Of a stretch of 64,000 bases of DNA, positions 1 through 9,855 are shown piece by piece. The DNA is from Bacteroidaceae bacterium (GTDB taxonomy: Bacteria > Bacteroidota > Bacteroidia > Bacteroidales > Bacteroidaceae). The number at the start of each line of letters is the position of its first letter. Within the stretch, counting starts at the first letter, position 1. The position numbers and the translations under genes were made by a program. Where the stretch lies: NCBI GenBank assembly GCA_017548075.1, contig JAFYNL010000036.1, forward strand, positions 1 to 64,000, in the 5' to 3' direction. The notes under the pieces are model-generated. The model made no database searches, was not told the origin of the DNA, and was given only the letters and a program-made list of their open reading frames with translations.

Positions 1-18
1 ATTAACCCCATAAACAAG

Positions 19-45
19 AAGAGGCTGCTCGTTGAGCAGCCTCTT
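19..45 (-). terminator. rho-independent terminator of rpsT
   Basis: A perfect 12-bp stem (AAGAGGCTGCTC / GAGCAGCCTCTT) with a 3-nt loop lies about 30 nt beyond the rpsT stop codon. It is followed on the minus strand by a T-rich stretch (CTTGTTTATG). It probably ends the tRNA-Glu/rpsT transcript. Confidence 0.8.
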
Positions 46-76
46 ATACGTTATAGCGAAAAGATTGTTTGGCTTT

Positions 77-331
77 TTAGCCGAGCTTCTGAATGTACTG
101 AGCCAGCTTGGACTTCAGGTTGGAAGCCTTGTTCTTGTGAATGACGTTGATCTTTGCGAGCTTGTCGAGCGCCTTCTGAACGCTGGTGTACATCTCTGTT
201 GCGACGGCCTTGTCGGTCGTGGCACGAAGCTTGCGCACTGCATTACGCATGGTCTTTGCGTAGTATCTGTTGTGGAGTCTTCTCTTCTCCTCCTGACGGA
301 TGCGCTTTAATGATGATTTGTGATTAGCCAT
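77..331 (-). CDS. rpsT: 30S ribosomal protein S20
   Basis: 84-residue, lysine/arginine-rich protein of normal S20 length. It begins [13 protein letters not shown] and has the all-helical S20 pattern ([13 protein letters not shown], then [17 protein letters not shown] C-terminal helix). S20 binds 16S rRNA early in 30S assembly. The gene stands alone, 37 nt downstream of tRNA-Glu on the same strand, so both are probably transcribed from the promoter near position 500 and end at the hairpin at 19-45. Confidence 0.97.
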   Translation of the reverse strand: MANHKSSLKRIRQEEKRRLHNRYYAKTMRNAVRKLRATTDKAVATEMYTSVQKALDKLAKINVIHKNKASNLKSKLAQYIQKLG

Positions 332-368
332 CTGTTTTTCTATCTAATTTTATTACTTGTTTGTTTTG

Positions 369-440
369 TAGTCCCTAGGAGAGTCGAACTCCTCTTTAGA
401 GAATGAAAATCTCTCGTCCTAACCGATAGACGAAGGGACC
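369..440 (-). tRNA. tRNA-Glu (anticodon TTC)
   Basis: On the minus strand the sequence folds as a cloverleaf. The acceptor is GGTCCCT pairing with AGGGACT, the D-arm contains TCTATCGGTTAGGA, the anticodon stem is AGAGA/TCTCT with 7-nt loop TTTTCAT (anticodon TTC), and the T-arm is GAGGAGTTCGACTCTCC. The 3' CCA is not encoded. Length is 72 nt. It precedes rpsT and probably shares its promoter. Confidence 0.95.
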
Positions 441-493
441 TTACCTTCGGCTTTTATGCCAGTGCTTTTGGCCATGGGGCTCAATTGCGGGTG

Positions 494-524
494 CAAAGGT
501 ATAACATTTTCTCTGACTGGCAAA
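494..524 (-). promoter_or_regulatory. Bacteroidetes-type promoter for tRNA-Glu/rpsT
   Basis: Read on the minus strand, TTTG (524-521) is followed after 19 nt by TACCTTTG (501-494). This matches the known Bacteroidetes primary-sigma consensus TTTG-N19/21-TAnnTTTG exactly. Transcription would begin about 50 nt upstream of the tRNA. Confidence 0.8.
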
Positions 525-596
525 ATAAATTTAAGGAAAAATATCTCTTTCGCTGCATTTTTCCTTTTTCATGCCCTCAAAGTGCTTGTTTTTGTG

Positions 597-604
597 TAAC
601 TTTA
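597..604 (+). promoter_or_regulatory. possible -7 element for recO
   Basis: TAACTTTA resembles the Bacteroidetes -7 box TAnnTTTG but ends in A rather than G. It lies only 4 nt before the recO ATG, so the transcript would be nearly leaderless. No convincing -33 element is seen, so the call is weak. The same variant occurs ahead of the gene starting at 20377. Confidence 0.35.
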
Positions 605-608
605 CACC

Positions 609-1337
609 ATGCTTGAGACAACTCGCGGAATAGTGTTACATTACAATCGTTATAACGACGATAGTGCCATTGTGGACATTTTCACACAATCGCGAGGCAG
701 TATTTCTTTCCTTGTGCGTGACCGTCGACAACAAAGGAAAAACAGTCTGCATGCCACTCTCCTACGGCCACTTAACATTGTGGAAATGATGTTTGATTTC
801 CGTCCTTCGGCCTCATTGCAAAGGATTCAGGAACTGCATATCGCTCATTGTTACACCTCTCTTCCTTACGATCCCATAAAAGAGACAGTAGCACTTTTCC
901 TTTCAGAGTTCCTGCATAATGTCTTAAGAAACGAGGTAAAAAACGAAGACCTATACCATTATATATTATATAGCCTGCAATGGTATGACGCGACAAACGA
1001 CGGATTGGCCAATTTTCACATAGCTTTTCTCATCCGCCTAACACATTATCTGGGTTTCTGGCCTAACATCGATACGAAGAAGACTCCGTTATACTTTGAC
1101 ATGCGAGACAGCATAGCCACCGATACAAAGCCTTCACACAACTTCTTTATCAAAGGAGAAGAGGCAGCTAAACTGCCTCTAATGCTCCGCATGAACATAC
1201 GGAATATGCATAGCTTCCGCTTGAATCGAAGTCAGCGCAACCGCATCTTGGATCTGCTAACCTCGTACTACAAGCTTCATGTGCCTGAGTTTCGCGAACT
1301 TCGCTCGCTTGATGTGCTTCGCGAAGTCCTGGCCTAA
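609..1337 (+). CDS. recO: DNA repair protein RecO
   Basis: 242-residue protein of RecO family length. The N-terminal OB-fold segment starts with the typical METTRGIVLHYNRYNDDSAIVDI-like pattern (residues 3-25), followed by the helical C-terminal domain (FLSEFLHNVLRNE; FRLNRSQRNRILDLLTSYY). RecO anneals ssDNA and loads RecA with RecR in recombinational repair. The zinc-finger cysteines of some RecO proteins are not apparent. It is convergent with ftsZ, with only 5 bp between the two stop codons and no terminator hairpin between them, so the two transcripts probably overlap at their 3' ends. Confidence 0.93.
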   Translation: MLETTRGIVLHYNRYNDDSAIVDIFTQSRGSISFLVRDRRQQRKNSLHATLLRPLNIVEMMFDFRPSASLQRIQELHIAHCYTSLPYDPIKETVALFLSEFLHNVLRNEVKNEDLYHYILYSLQWYDATNDGLANFHIAFLIRLTHYLGFWPNIDTKKTPLYFDMRDSIATDTKPSHNFFIKGEEAAKLPLMLRMNIRNMHSFRLNRSQRNRILDLLTSYYKLHVPEFRELRSLDVLREVLA

Positions 1338-1342
1338 CATTC

Positions 1343-2656
1343 TTACAGCTCGAAAGCCACACCCATTGTGGGTGTATCGGAAGATTCTTGAACAGGCGAA
1401 CTCTTCTCTTTAATCTTGCTTACTTCGTCCTTGGTACGATTGTAAACGGGACGAGCATCGACCATAGAGATGACATCATCGTTGTCGAGGTCCTCATCGG
1501 TAAAGATATAAGTATTGTGACGACGACGACGTGTAGGTGAACCATTTGAAGAGCCATAGAACTTTTCCTTGCGCTCTTCGTTATAGTCCTCAAGTTCTCG
1601 TTCGCTGGCAGTCTTTTCTATATCCTTCTGCTCAACAATGTCTTGAACTCCTGGGATGTTTTGCAATCCGAAACCTGTAGCAAGCAAAGTAATCTTGACC
1701 TTACCGCCAAGCGAACTATCAGTTGCTAAACCCCACTTTGTTTCCACATTTCTGCGGAATTTAGCCATGAAGCTATCAACCTCGCCAATCTCCTCCATCA
1801 TAAGAGAATCATGGTCTTGATCGCCACAGAAGTTGATGTTCATGAGCACTTTCTTGGAGTCGAAAATGTCGTTATTATTGAGTAACGGACTATTGAGCGC
1901 TTCGTCGATGGCCTTTGTAACACGGTTCTCGCCTTCTCCATAGCCAGTACTCATGATAGCAACGCCACCATCCTTAAGAACCGTCGTGACATCTTGGAAG
2001 TCCAAGTTCATAATGCCATGCATTGTGATAATCTCTGCGATACTCTTTGCTGCGATGCTAAGTGTATCATCGGCCTTTGCAAAAGCATTGATGACAGTAA
2101 GTTCAGGATATATCTCACGAAGGCGCTCATTGTTGATGACCAACAAAGCATCCACATGCTTGGCAATCTCTTCAACGCCATCCAAAGCCTGATTAATCTT
2201 CTTATTCCCTTCGAACTTAAAAGGAATGGTAACTATACCGACGGTTAGGATGCCTGCATCTTTTGCGCATTGTGCAATAATCGGTGCGGCACCAGTACCT
2301 GTGCCACCACCCATTCCTGCAGTAATGAATACCATGCGAGTGCCATCATTAAGCATCTCTCTAATGTCGTCGATACTCTCTTCTGCGCGTTGACGACCAA
2401 CAGCAGGGTTATTACCCGCACCAAGACCATCCTTGCCTAACTGCAAATGATTAGGAACAGGAGAATCATTGAGTGCTTTCTTATCCGTGTTACACACCAC
2501 ATAAGACACCTCATGTATGCCTTCGCGATACATATGATTGATGGCATTGCCACCACCACCGCCTACACCTACTACCTTGATGATACAAGGGTTTTCCGTC
2601 TGGCGGAAATTGAAGTTTATGCCACCCATAGACTGTATGTTCTTTTCTTCTGCCAT
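1343..2656 (-). CDS. ftsZ: Cell division protein FtsZ
   Basis: 437-residue tubulin-like GTPase that forms the Z-ring. Visible motifs are the glycine-rich loop [11 protein letters not shown] (residues 29-39), the tubulin signature GGGTGTG (116-122) and the T7 loop NLDFQDV (217-223). After the GTPase core comes a charged linker of about 100 residues with an RRRRH patch and a C-terminus ending [10 protein letters not shown], the tail that binds partners such as FtsA. It is last in the dcw operon, 33 nt after ftsA, and convergent with recO. Confidence 0.98.
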   Translation of the reverse strand: MAEEKNIQSMGGINFNFRQTENPCIIKVVGVGGGGGNAINHMYREGIHEVSYVVCNTDKKALNDSPVPNHLQLGKDGLGAGNNPAVGRQRAEESIDDIREMLNDGTRMVFITAGMGGGTGTGAAPIIAQCAKDAGILTVGIVTIPFKFEGNKKINQALDGVEEIAKHVDALLVINNERLREIYPELTVINAFAKADDTLSIAAKSIAEIITMHGIMNLDFQDVTTVLKDGGVAIMSTGYGEGENRVTKAIDEALNSPLLNNNDIFDSKKVLMNINFCGDQDHDSLMMEEIGEVDSFMAKFRRNVETKWGLATDSSLGGKVKITLLATGFGLQNIPGVQDIVEQKDIEKTASERELEDYNEERKEKFYGSSNGSPTRRRRHNTYIFTDEDLDNDDVISMVDARPVYNRTKDEVSKIKEKSSPVQESSDTPTMGVAFEL

Positions 2657-2689
2657 AGTTGTATCTATTTAATCGTTCAAGGTAATATT

Positions 2690-4033
2690 TTATGCATTCT
2701 CGTCACCCTCTACATCGTCGGAAAGCATCTTCTCGAAAGTATTCCAGAGACGCTTGAAGGCTGAAGGTCCTTTCGGCTTATCTGAATTCTCCTGCACATC
2801 TTGAGGTTTCGGCTCATCAACTGGTGCAGGCTCGTCCTTCTGCTCAAAATCGAATGTATCTTGAGCAGGATTCTTGGATAACTCACCAACACAGTTCTCT
2901 TTGCCTGTCAGCAGTAAGCCGTAAAGCGAATAGAGGCGATCCGGCTCGCCAACCTGTACGCCAAAGGAGATAGTTATACCCTCTGGCAAACCTTTCGCTA
3001 TACGTACATTAAGTTCGTTGCCAACATGCTTAGCAAATGCTCTTTGGATATCAGGAATGCGGGCTGCGCCACCTGTTAAGATAATGCCGGAGAGCATCTT
3101 TTCTTTATAAGCAGAGATGTGATTCTCTACATTTGCAATAATTTCTTCATAACGAGCTTCTACTATTTCCTGAAGTTTTTCCTCGTCTTCTGTACGATCA
3201 AAACTCAAGTTAATCTTCTGACCTGTCTTATCTTCGCTATCGGAACGATAAGCTGTACCATACTTTTTCTTCAGTTCCTCTGCTTCTTCTGCTTCCACTT
3301 TAAGACTAGTAATGTCGCTTGTTACATTAGAACCGCCAAGAGGAATAACACAAAGGTGACGAAGAATATTATTAATGTATACACTCACTGTCGTTGTATC
3401 AGAGCCCATGTTGACAAGAGCACATCCAGAACGTTTCTCGTTAGCCGTCAGCAAAGCATTTGCTTCACAGATAGGCAAAATGAGAACTTCTTGCACCTCT
3501 AAGCCTGCAGCATTAGCACACTTACGGATGTTCTCTTCTAATGTGGGACGCGCGATAATATTGATGAAATTAGCTTCAAGCATTTCTGCTTGCATGCCGA
3601 CTGGATCTACAACACTGCGACTACCAATGGTAAACTCTTGCGTCACCACATCTTTTATCTCTGCATTAGGATAAACAACGCCGCTGTTTGTGTCACGCAT
3701 CTTGTCAATTGTCTTGTGCGAAAGCAACTCGAGGCCGTCAAACTGCAAGAGTACACGATTGTGTACTGAACGCAACGACTGACCTCCTAAACCGACATAA
3801 ATGCTGTTAACCTTAACGCCTAATTTGTCGCTAATCTTGCCAATAACACGTGTCAGCGCTTGAGTTGTTTTGTCGATGTTGTCAATAATGCCCTTGCGAA
3901 TAGTATTGGGCGATTCTTCTTGGGCAAAGGCAAGTACCTGCATACTGCCGTCAGGTTCTCTCTTGCCTGCGATAGCACGTATAGCTGTCGATGCTAGCTC
4001 TACTGCAATGATAATGTCTTTTTCTGCTCCCAT
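2690..4033 (-). CDS. ftsA: Cell division protein FtsA
   Basis: 447-residue actin-like ATPase that tethers FtsZ to the membrane. The N-terminus shows the phosphate-1 pattern IIIAVELASTAIRAIAG, and a phosphate-2-like segment is near LVNMGSDTTTVSVY. The C-terminus, after a proline/acidic linker, carries a likely amphipathic membrane-targeting helix (SAFKRLWNTFEKML). It starts one nucleotide after the ftsQ stop, indicating translational coupling. The long linker before the helix is common in Bacteroidetes FtsA. Confidence 0.96.
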   Translation of the reverse strand: MGAEKDIIIAVELASTAIRAIAGKREPDGSMQVLAFAQEESPNTIRKGIIDNIDKTTQALTRVIGKISDKLGVKVNSIYVGLGGQSLRSVHNRVLLQFDGLELLSHKTIDKMRDTNSGVVYPNAEIKDVVTQEFTIGSRSVVDPVGMQAEMLEANFINIIARPTLEENIRKCANAAGLEVQEVLILPICEANALLTANEKRSGCALVNMGSDTTTVSVYINNILRHLCVIPLGGSNVTSDITSLKVEAEEAEELKKKYGTAYRSDSEDKTGQKINLSFDRTEDEEKLQEIVEARYEEIIANVENHISAYKEKMLSGIILTGGAARIPDIQRAFAKHVGNELNVRIAKGLPEGITISFGVQVGEPDRLYSLYGLLLTGKENCVGELSKNPAQDTFDFEQKDEPAPVDEPKPQDVQENSDKPKGPSAFKRLWNTFEKMLSDDVEGDENA

Positions 4034-4034
4034 A

Positions 4035-4781
4035 TTATTTGTTTTTTATGTTATTGGCTTTGGTACATACCACCTGACCATCGTAAGCCAGGCTAATGGT
4101 TTTATATTTGTTCCATCCCACACGCTCTAAACCTTCACGATAGAAGATACGGAGGCGGTTGAGTTTTTCTTGGAAACCTTCGGGACTTCCCAGCTCAATG
4201 ACATGTTGCCCAACACGAGGATAAAGTTCTATCTCATCAGGACTGACAACATGTATCTGTTCTATCTGCTCACTCCAAAAGAGGTCATCATGGATATATC
4301 TGGCCAACTCCAGAAGATGCTCCGAAGCGAACTTCTTCGTAACATTGCCTGTTGCAACACACAAGTCAACATTGAAACTAGCAGTTGGCATTGTCAAACC
4401 AGTACTCGAAAGATAATAGTCTTCACCCTTCTGACTAATGACATGCAATATGGGTTGCTGTGGCACGACCTTGATGCAAAGCTTACCCGCAGCATCATAG
4501 TAGCAAGAAGCACGTTCGATGTGCGACTCCTCAAGCATCAGTTGTTCTATTTGCTCAAGGTTTACATCACTTATCTTCATGCCTTCTGGCGAGATCTTGT
4601 TTCGAGTCAAGATAGAACGTACATACTCGCCAGTAATGAAACCATCAGGAATGCTGTCGATTATCTCAACACGAACACCTTTGCAGGTCCTATCCTCTGC
4701 TTGGCCGCTGAACTTCCAGACAGCAACCACAAGGTAACCAACTACTGCCAGTAGCAGAAATATCTTAATCGCAGTCTTCAT
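4035..4781 (-). CDS. ftsQ: Cell division protein FtsQ/DivIB
   Basis: 248-residue bitopic membrane protein. It has a single N-terminal membrane segment (about residues 5-24, IKIFLLLAVVGYLVVAVW) and a periplasmic region with a POTRA-like part (VRVEIIDSIPDGFITGEYV) and a beta domain. It bridges early and late divisome proteins. It overlaps murC by 4 nt (ATGA) and lies 1 nt before ftsA, so it is embedded in the dcw operon. Sequence conservation in this family is low; position in the cluster strengthens the call. Confidence 0.9.
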   Translation of the reverse strand: MKTAIKIFLLLAVVGYLVVAVWKFSGQAEDRTCKGVRVEIIDSIPDGFITGEYVRSILTRNKISPEGMKISDVNLEQIEQLMLEESHIERASCYYDAAGKLCIKVVPQQPILHVISQKGEDYYLSSTGLTMPTASFNVDLCVATGNVTKKFASEHLLELARYIHDDLFWSEQIEQIHVVSPDEIELYPRVGQHVIELGSPEGFQEKLNRLRIFYREGLERVGWNKYKTISLAYDGQVVCTKANNIKNK

Positions 4782-6157
4782 GATAGTGATTGCAGTATTT
4801 CTGTTATCTGTGAAACATAGTCTTCTATATCACCTGCACCTAATGTGACAAGCACATCGAAGCCGCCTTGTCGCACAACATCGAGTATTTCGTTCTTGCT
4901 GCACATCTGTCGTTTGATGCCAGGCTTAAGATTGTCATAGATGAGAGCACTCGTCACACCTGGAATAGGCTGCTCACGAGCAGGATAGATATCTACAATG
5001 CAGACATCGTCGAGCAAAGAAAGAGCATCAGCAAAGTCTTTGTAGAAGTCACGGGTACGAGTGTAGAGATGTGGTTGGAAGATAGCTTTGATGTGACGAC
5101 CTTGGTAGAGTTCACGCAAACTCTCAAGGCTGCGACGTATCTCCTCTGGATGGTGAGCATAGTCGCTCAGGTACGCCATCTTGTCTGTCTTAATGTGGAA
5201 GTCAAAGCGCCTGTCCACACCACTGAAGGATGCCATGCCTCGACGTATCTCTTCTTCTGTTGCTCCTGCTATTTGTGCCAAAGCCATAGCAGCAATGCCA
5301 TTTTCGATGTTGACACTAACAGGAACTCCTAGTTCTATTCTAGGAATGTTGCCCAGCGGCGAAACAAGGTCGAAAGTGATATGTCCATTACCAATACTTA
5401 CGTTATCTGCATGGAAGTCGCCTTCCTCGCGACTATAGGTATAGACTGTAACGCCATTTTGCACATCGGCCTTCATCTTCAAACCTGTATGCATGATGAG
5501 ATAACCTCCGGGAAGTATCAAACTGCTGTACTTGCGGAAGCTCTCTAGATAGGCTTCTTCTGTGCCATAGATGTCCAGATGGTCAGCATCAGTTGCAGTA
5601 ATGACACTAGCATATGGAGTAAGCCAATGGAAAGAACGGTCGAACTCGTCTGCTTCAATTACCACATAAGGACTCTTGTCGCTCAAGATGTAGTTTGTAC
5701 CATAGTTTTTGGTGATGCCTCCAAGAAAAGCATTGCAGTCCACATGACTTTGATGAAGCAGATGCGCAGCCATACTCGAAGTGGTGGTTTTGCCATGAGT
5801 GCCAGCCACACAAAGTCCTTTGAGAGAGCGCGTCAATGTGCCAAGCACTTGAGCACGTTTTTGAATCTCAAAGCCTTGCTGACGGAAGAAGGTCAACTCT
5901 GTATGCTCCGCAGGAATGGCAGGAGTAAAGACAACAAGCGTGCTTTCCTTGTCACGACACGGAGCAGGAATGAGGTTTACGTTATCCTCATAATGAATCA
6001 AAGCACCTTCCTTGCGAAGTTGTTCTGTCAGGTCACTTGGTGTCCTGTCATAGCCACCAACGACGATGCCACGACTTAAGAAGTATCGAGCAATGGCACT
6101 CATGCCGATGCCACCAATACCTACGAAGTAAACTGCCTTTATCTGCTCTGCGTTCAT
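4778..6157 (-). CDS. murC: UDP-N-acetylmuramate--L-alanine ligase MurC
   Basis: 459-residue Mur ligase adding the first L-alanine to UDP-MurNAc in the cytoplasm. It shows the N-terminal dinucleotide-fold loop VGIGGIGMSAIA (residues 12-23), the ATP-binding loop GTHGKTTT (119-126), the central EADEFDRSF motif and the C-terminal DYAHHPEEI motif typical of MurC. Start and stop overlap neighbours by 4 nt on each side (murG and ftsQ), consistent with coupled translation. Confidence 0.97.
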   Translation of the reverse strand: MNAEQIKAVYFVGIGGIGMSAIARYFLSRGIVVGGYDRTPSDLTEQLRKEGALIHYEDNVNLIPAPCRDKESTLVVFTPAIPAEHTELTFFRQQGFEIQKRAQVLGTLTRSLKGLCVAGTHGKTTTSSMAAHLLHQSHVDCNAFLGGITKNYGTNYILSDKSPYVVIEADEFDRSFHWLTPYASVITATDADHLDIYGTEEAYLESFRKYSSLILPGGYLIMHTGLKMKADVQNGVTVYTYSREEGDFHADNVSIGNGHITFDLVSPLGNIPRIELGVPVSVNIENGIAAMALAQIAGATEEEIRRGMASFSGVDRRFDFHIKTDKMAYLSDYAHHPEEIRRSLESLRELYQGRHIKAIFQPHLYTRTRDFYKDFADALSLLDDVCIVDIYPAREQPIPGVTSALIYDNLKPGIKRQMCSKNEILDVVRQGGFDVLVTLGAGDIEDYVSQITEILQSLS

Positions 6158-7272
6158 GACTTTTTCTGTTGTGCAAGTTTAATAACTTCTTCAGCAATGA
6201 TGCGTGCCGAATCGCGTAAAGCCATCGCGGCAGCATTCTTCCCAAGTTCTTGAAGTTTGTCTGTGTCAACGACAGTCTCTAGTGCAAGTGGAATAAGTTG
6301 TTCTGGAGCGTCTGCGTCGCGGACAAGCAATGCCGCCTGCTTGTTGACAAGAGCCATTGCGTTGTGGGTTTGATGATCTTCTGCCACATTAGGACTAGGC
6401 ACCAGAATACTTGGCTTACCTAACAGGCAAAGTTCGCTGATGCTACCTGCTCCTGCACGACTGATAACGAGGTCTGCTAAGCAGTAAGCCTGATCCATAC
6501 GACTAATGAAGTCTGTAACAACAAGATTGTTGGGCTTGCCCTTTACATCAAGCATCTGTTCTATCTCCTTCTTGTAATAACTTCCTGTTTGCCAGATAAA
6601 CTGCACAGGAGAAGCGGCAATCCGAGATATATTCTTCATTACACTCTCATTAAGAGTGCGTGCACCTAAGCTTCCACCAATAAGAAGAACTGTTGGCTTT
6701 GCCGGATTAAGTCCGAATGCTGCAGCACATTCCTCACGCGTCAAAGAGTCGTTGAGCAGGCTCTGTCGAATAGGATTGCCTGTAAGCAAGATGCGATCCT
6801 TAGGGAAGAAACGCTCCATACCTTCGTATGCCACACATATCTTACTGGCTTTCTTAGCAAGTGTCTTGTTAGTAAGTCCAGCAAAACTGTTCTGTTCTTG
6901 AATGAGACAAGGAATGCCTAATTCGTATGCTGCATTTAGTGTCGCCGAGCTGGCATAGCCACCAACGCCTACTGCCACATCTGGTTTGAAGTCGCGAATC
7001 GTCTTCTTTACCATGCGCTTGCTCTTTAGGAAATCTATCAGGACACTGATGTTGCCTGGTTTCCACAAAGGACGGAGCAGACCACGCACAGGTAGTCCGA
7101 TTATTTCGTATCCTGCAGCTGGTACACGTTGCATTTCCATTCTGCCCTCGGCGCCAACGAAGAGAATCTTTGTATCTGGTTTTATTTCACGAAGAGCATT
7201 GGCAATGCTTACAGCAGGAAATATGTGTCCTCCTGTGCCGCCACCACTTATTATGACTCTTAATTCGTCCAT
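6154..7272 (-). CDS. murG: Lipid II synthase MurG (UDP-GlcNAc transferase)
   Basis: 372-residue GT28 glycosyltransferase that adds GlcNAc to lipid I at the inner face of the membrane. The N-terminal GGGTGGHIFPA loop (residues 10-20) and the C-terminal donor-binding segment (SRAGAGSISELCLLGKPSILVP, read in parts) are intact. It lies 12 nt after ftsW and overlaps murC by 4 nt. Confidence 0.97.
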   Translation of the reverse strand: MDELRVIISGGGTGGHIFPAVSIANALREIKPDTKILFVGAEGRMEMQRVPAAGYEIIGLPVRGLLRPLWKPGNISVLIDFLKSKRMVKKTIRDFKPDVAVGVGGYASSATLNAAYELGIPCLIQEQNSFAGLTNKTLAKKASKICVAYEGMERFFPKDRILLTGNPIRQSLLNDSLTREECAAAFGLNPAKPTVLLIGGSLGARTLNESVMKNISRIAASPVQFIWQTGSYYKKEIEQMLDVKGKPNNLVVTDFISRMDQAYCLADLVISRAGAGSISELCLLGKPSILVPSPNVAEDHQTHNAMALVNKQAALLVRDADAPEQLIPLALETVVDTDKLQELGKNAAAMALRDSARIIAEEVIKLAQQKKS

Positions 7273-7284
7273 ACATTATATATA

Positions 7285-8505
7285 TTATGCTTCCGCAATT
7301 TGCGGTTGCTTGCTTTCGTATTCAGGTTTGCGCTTTGCCGTATGGCTTACACTCAGTATCATGCCTATATAGGTACAGGTAATGAAGAGACTTGTACCGC
7401 CTCGACTGACAAGTGGCAAGGGTTGTCCAGTTACAGGAAAAGCCCCTACAGCCACAGCCATATTCATCATTGCTTGCACAACTATCATTAAAGCCAATCC
7501 CATAACCAGATAGGATGGGAAGAGAGCCTTGCACTTTTGTGCTATTCGCATAGAGCGATACATCAATATCAAGTAGAGACTTAGAACGAGTACTGCACCA
7601 AAGAAACCAAGTTCTTCAATGATGATGGCATAGATGAAGTCGGAGAAAGCCTGAGGGATGAAGTCGCGTTGTCTGCTATTGCCAGGCCCACGACCTATGA
7701 CATTGCTTGTAGCAATTGCAACTTTTGCATATGCTTTCTGCGGATTCTCTTGTGGCTTGAATTTGCTTGGGTCGGCTGGTCGTTCTTGTTTGTCAGTTAT
7801 ACGATGCACCCAAGTTGGTACACGATGCAAAGGACCTGAGGACATACTCCAAGCATCAAGCGTTTTCTCTGGTATAGAGTGAGCCACTAAGAAAACACTT
7901 CCTATACCGCCTAGGCCTAAGCAAAGTGCTCCAATAAGAATCTTCTTACGTATCTGAGCATAGAAGCAAATGCCAAACATAACAATTGCAATAATGAAAG
8001 CCGTTGAAGCATTCTCTGTAAAGATGAGGATAATCGTGATGAAAGCGGCGAGAGCCACAATCTTGAATCCCATCTGACTTGCTCCTTTCTCGTCTCGAAG
8101 CGAGGAAAGAATGAAGCAACTGAAGCCTACAAGACTCAACTTGGCTAGTTCGCTAGGCTGGAAGCGTATGAAACCTATTGATATCCAACGACCTGCGTCG
8201 TTCGTCTTCTGACCGATAACCAAAACAGCTATCAGCAAGAAGAGGGACAGGAACATGCCTATGGTACAGAACAACTTGAAGTAATTGCATGGAATGAAGT
8301 GCACAAGCCATGCAATGAAAATACCCATCAGCATGAATGATCCATGTTGCATGATGGGGTCCCAATATGCTCCAGAGGCAAAGGTCATACGCGAACTTGC
8401 ACTATACACCTCAATCAACGAGATGGCACAAAGGATGAGGAACACAGCCCAAACACCCAAGTCACCATGTATCAGCGTTTTGTTTTGTAGCTTATTGAGT
8501 TTCAT
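7285..8505 (-). CDS. ftsW: SEDS peptidoglycan glycosyltransferase FtsW
   Basis: 406-residue polytopic membrane protein of the SEDS family with about ten predicted membrane segments. Conserved elements include NDAGRWI and FQPSELAKLS in the first half and PLVSRGGTSL near the C-terminus. FtsW polymerises septal glycan strands with FtsI, encoded five genes upstream. The large loop between membrane segments (about residues 210-260) carries the conserved catalytic-region charge. It is spaced 14 nt from murD and 12 nt from murG. Confidence 0.96.
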   Translation of the reverse strand: MKLNKLQNKTLIHGDLGVWAVFLILCAISLIEVYSASSRMTFASGAYWDPIMQHGSFMLMGIFIAWLVHFIPCNYFKLFCTIGMFLSLFLLIAVLVIGQKTNDAGRWISIGFIRFQPSELAKLSLVGFSCFILSSLRDEKGASQMGFKIVALAAFITIILIFTENASTAFIIAIVMFGICFYAQIRKKILIGALCLGLGGIGSVFLVAHSIPEKTLDAWSMSSGPLHRVPTWVHRITDKQERPADPSKFKPQENPQKAYAKVAIATSNVIGRGPGNSRQRDFIPQAFSDFIYAIIIEELGFFGAVLVLSLYLILMYRSMRIAQKCKALFPSYLVMGLALMIVVQAMMNMAVAVGAFPVTGQPLPLVSRGGTSLFITCTYIGMILSVSHTAKRKPEYESKQPQIAEA

Positions 8506-8519
8506 TGTTCTTCTTTTTC

Positions 8520-9854
8520 TTAAAGATTCCTCACTTGCTCGCAGAATTGTTCGCCTCTGTCTTCCATATTCTTGAAGAGGTCGAAGCTGGCACAGCAGGG
8601 ACTAAGCAATACTGTATAGCCTGGTTTTGCCATTTTGCTGCAAGCCTCAACGCAGTCCTTCATATTGTTGGTATCAGCCACAGGAATGCCCATTCCATCG
8701 AAGAAATTGTGCAACTTCGTGTTGTCTGCTCCGAGATAAACAAGGCCTGCACACTTCTTCTGCACCAGTTCCTTGATGGCATTATAGTCGTTGCCCTTGT
8801 CTTTACCGCCAATGATGAGAATCGTAGGCGTAGTCATGCTTTCGAGAGCATACCAGCAAGCATCCACATTGGTTGCTTTGGAGTCGTTGATATACTGCAC
8901 ACCACCAACTCGAGCCACTTTCTGCAAACGATGTTCTACGCCTTCGAAGTCGCTCAAACTCTGTCGCAATGTCTCATCATCTATGCCGCTAATATGAGCT
9001 GCGATGCCTGCAGCCAGGCTATTATACATATTGTGTTTGCCTCGCAGACTCAGGCTTTCCTGCTCCATATTGAAGGGAGTCGGATACTCGATGACGTATT
9101 GTCCGTCGGCAATGTAGCCTATCATGCCTTCCTTTTTGATGATGCTGAAGGGACACATCTTGGCCTTGATGCCATACTTCTTGAGTTCGGCAGTTATGAT
9201 GGGGTCGTCATTCCAATAGATGAACGCGTCTTCCTCAGTCTGATTCTGTACAATTCGCATCTTGGAATCAGTATATTTCTGCATCGAATTCTCGTAACGA
9301 TCCAGATGATCGGGTGTTATGTTGAGCAAGATGGCGATATTTGCGCGGAAATCATACATGTTATCCAGTTGGAAACTGCTGAGTTCGATGATGTAGTAGT
9401 CGTAGGTCTTGCCCTCGGCAATCTGAAGTGCGAGGCTGCGACCTATGTTTCCTGCCAGACCTGCATTATAGCCTGCCTTCTTGAAGATGTGATAGATTAG
9501 GCTTGTAGTCGTGGTCTTACCGTTAGAGCCAGTAATGCAAATCATCTTCGCATCTGTGTATCGACCTGCAAACTCTATCTCGCTAATGACGGGAATGCCT
9601 GCATCTCTGACCTTCTTCACCATAGGTGCATCCTCAGGAATGCCAGGACTTTTCACCACTTCATTAGCATTCAGGATGAGTTCTTCTGTATGCTGTCCCT
9701 CTTCCCAAGGCACATCATATTGGCGGAGAACTTGTTTGTAGCTCTCCTTTATCTTGCTCGTATCGCTGACAAAGACGTCAAAGCCTTTCACCTTTGCCAG
9801 AGCTGCGGCTCCCACGCCGCTTTCGGCGGCTCCAAGTATCACTATTCTTATCAT
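8520..9854 (-). CDS. murD: UDP-MurNAc-L-alanine--D-glutamate ligase MurD
   Basis: 444-residue cytoplasmic Mur ligase adding D-glutamate. It has an N-terminal Rossmann-like loop (ILGAAESGVGAA), the ATP loop GSNGKTTTT (residues 109-117), LNITPDHLDRY in the central domain and the C-terminal LLSPCCASFDLF segment, diagnostic for MurD. It starts 1 nt after mraY ends. Confidence 0.97.
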   Translation of the reverse strand: MIRIVILGAAESGVGAAALAKVKGFDVFVSDTSKIKESYKQVLRQYDVPWEEGQHTEELILNANEVVKSPGIPEDAPMVKKVRDAGIPVISEIEFAGRYTDAKMICITGSNGKTTTTSLIYHIFKKAGYNAGLAGNIGRSLALQIAEGKTYDYYIIELSSFQLDNMYDFRANIAILLNITPDHLDRYENSMQKYTDSKMRIVQNQTEEDAFIYWNDDPIITAELKKYGIKAKMCPFSIIKKEGMIGYIADGQYVIEYPTPFNMEQESLSLRGKHNMYNSLAAGIAAHISGIDDETLRQSLSDFEGVEHRLQKVARVGGVQYINDSKATNVDACWYALESMTTPTILIIGGKDKGNDYNAIKELVQKKCAGLVYLGADNTKLHNFFDGMGIPVADTNNMKDCVEACSKMAKPGYTVLLSPCCASFDLFKNMEDRGEQFCEQVRNL

Positions 9855-9855
9855 C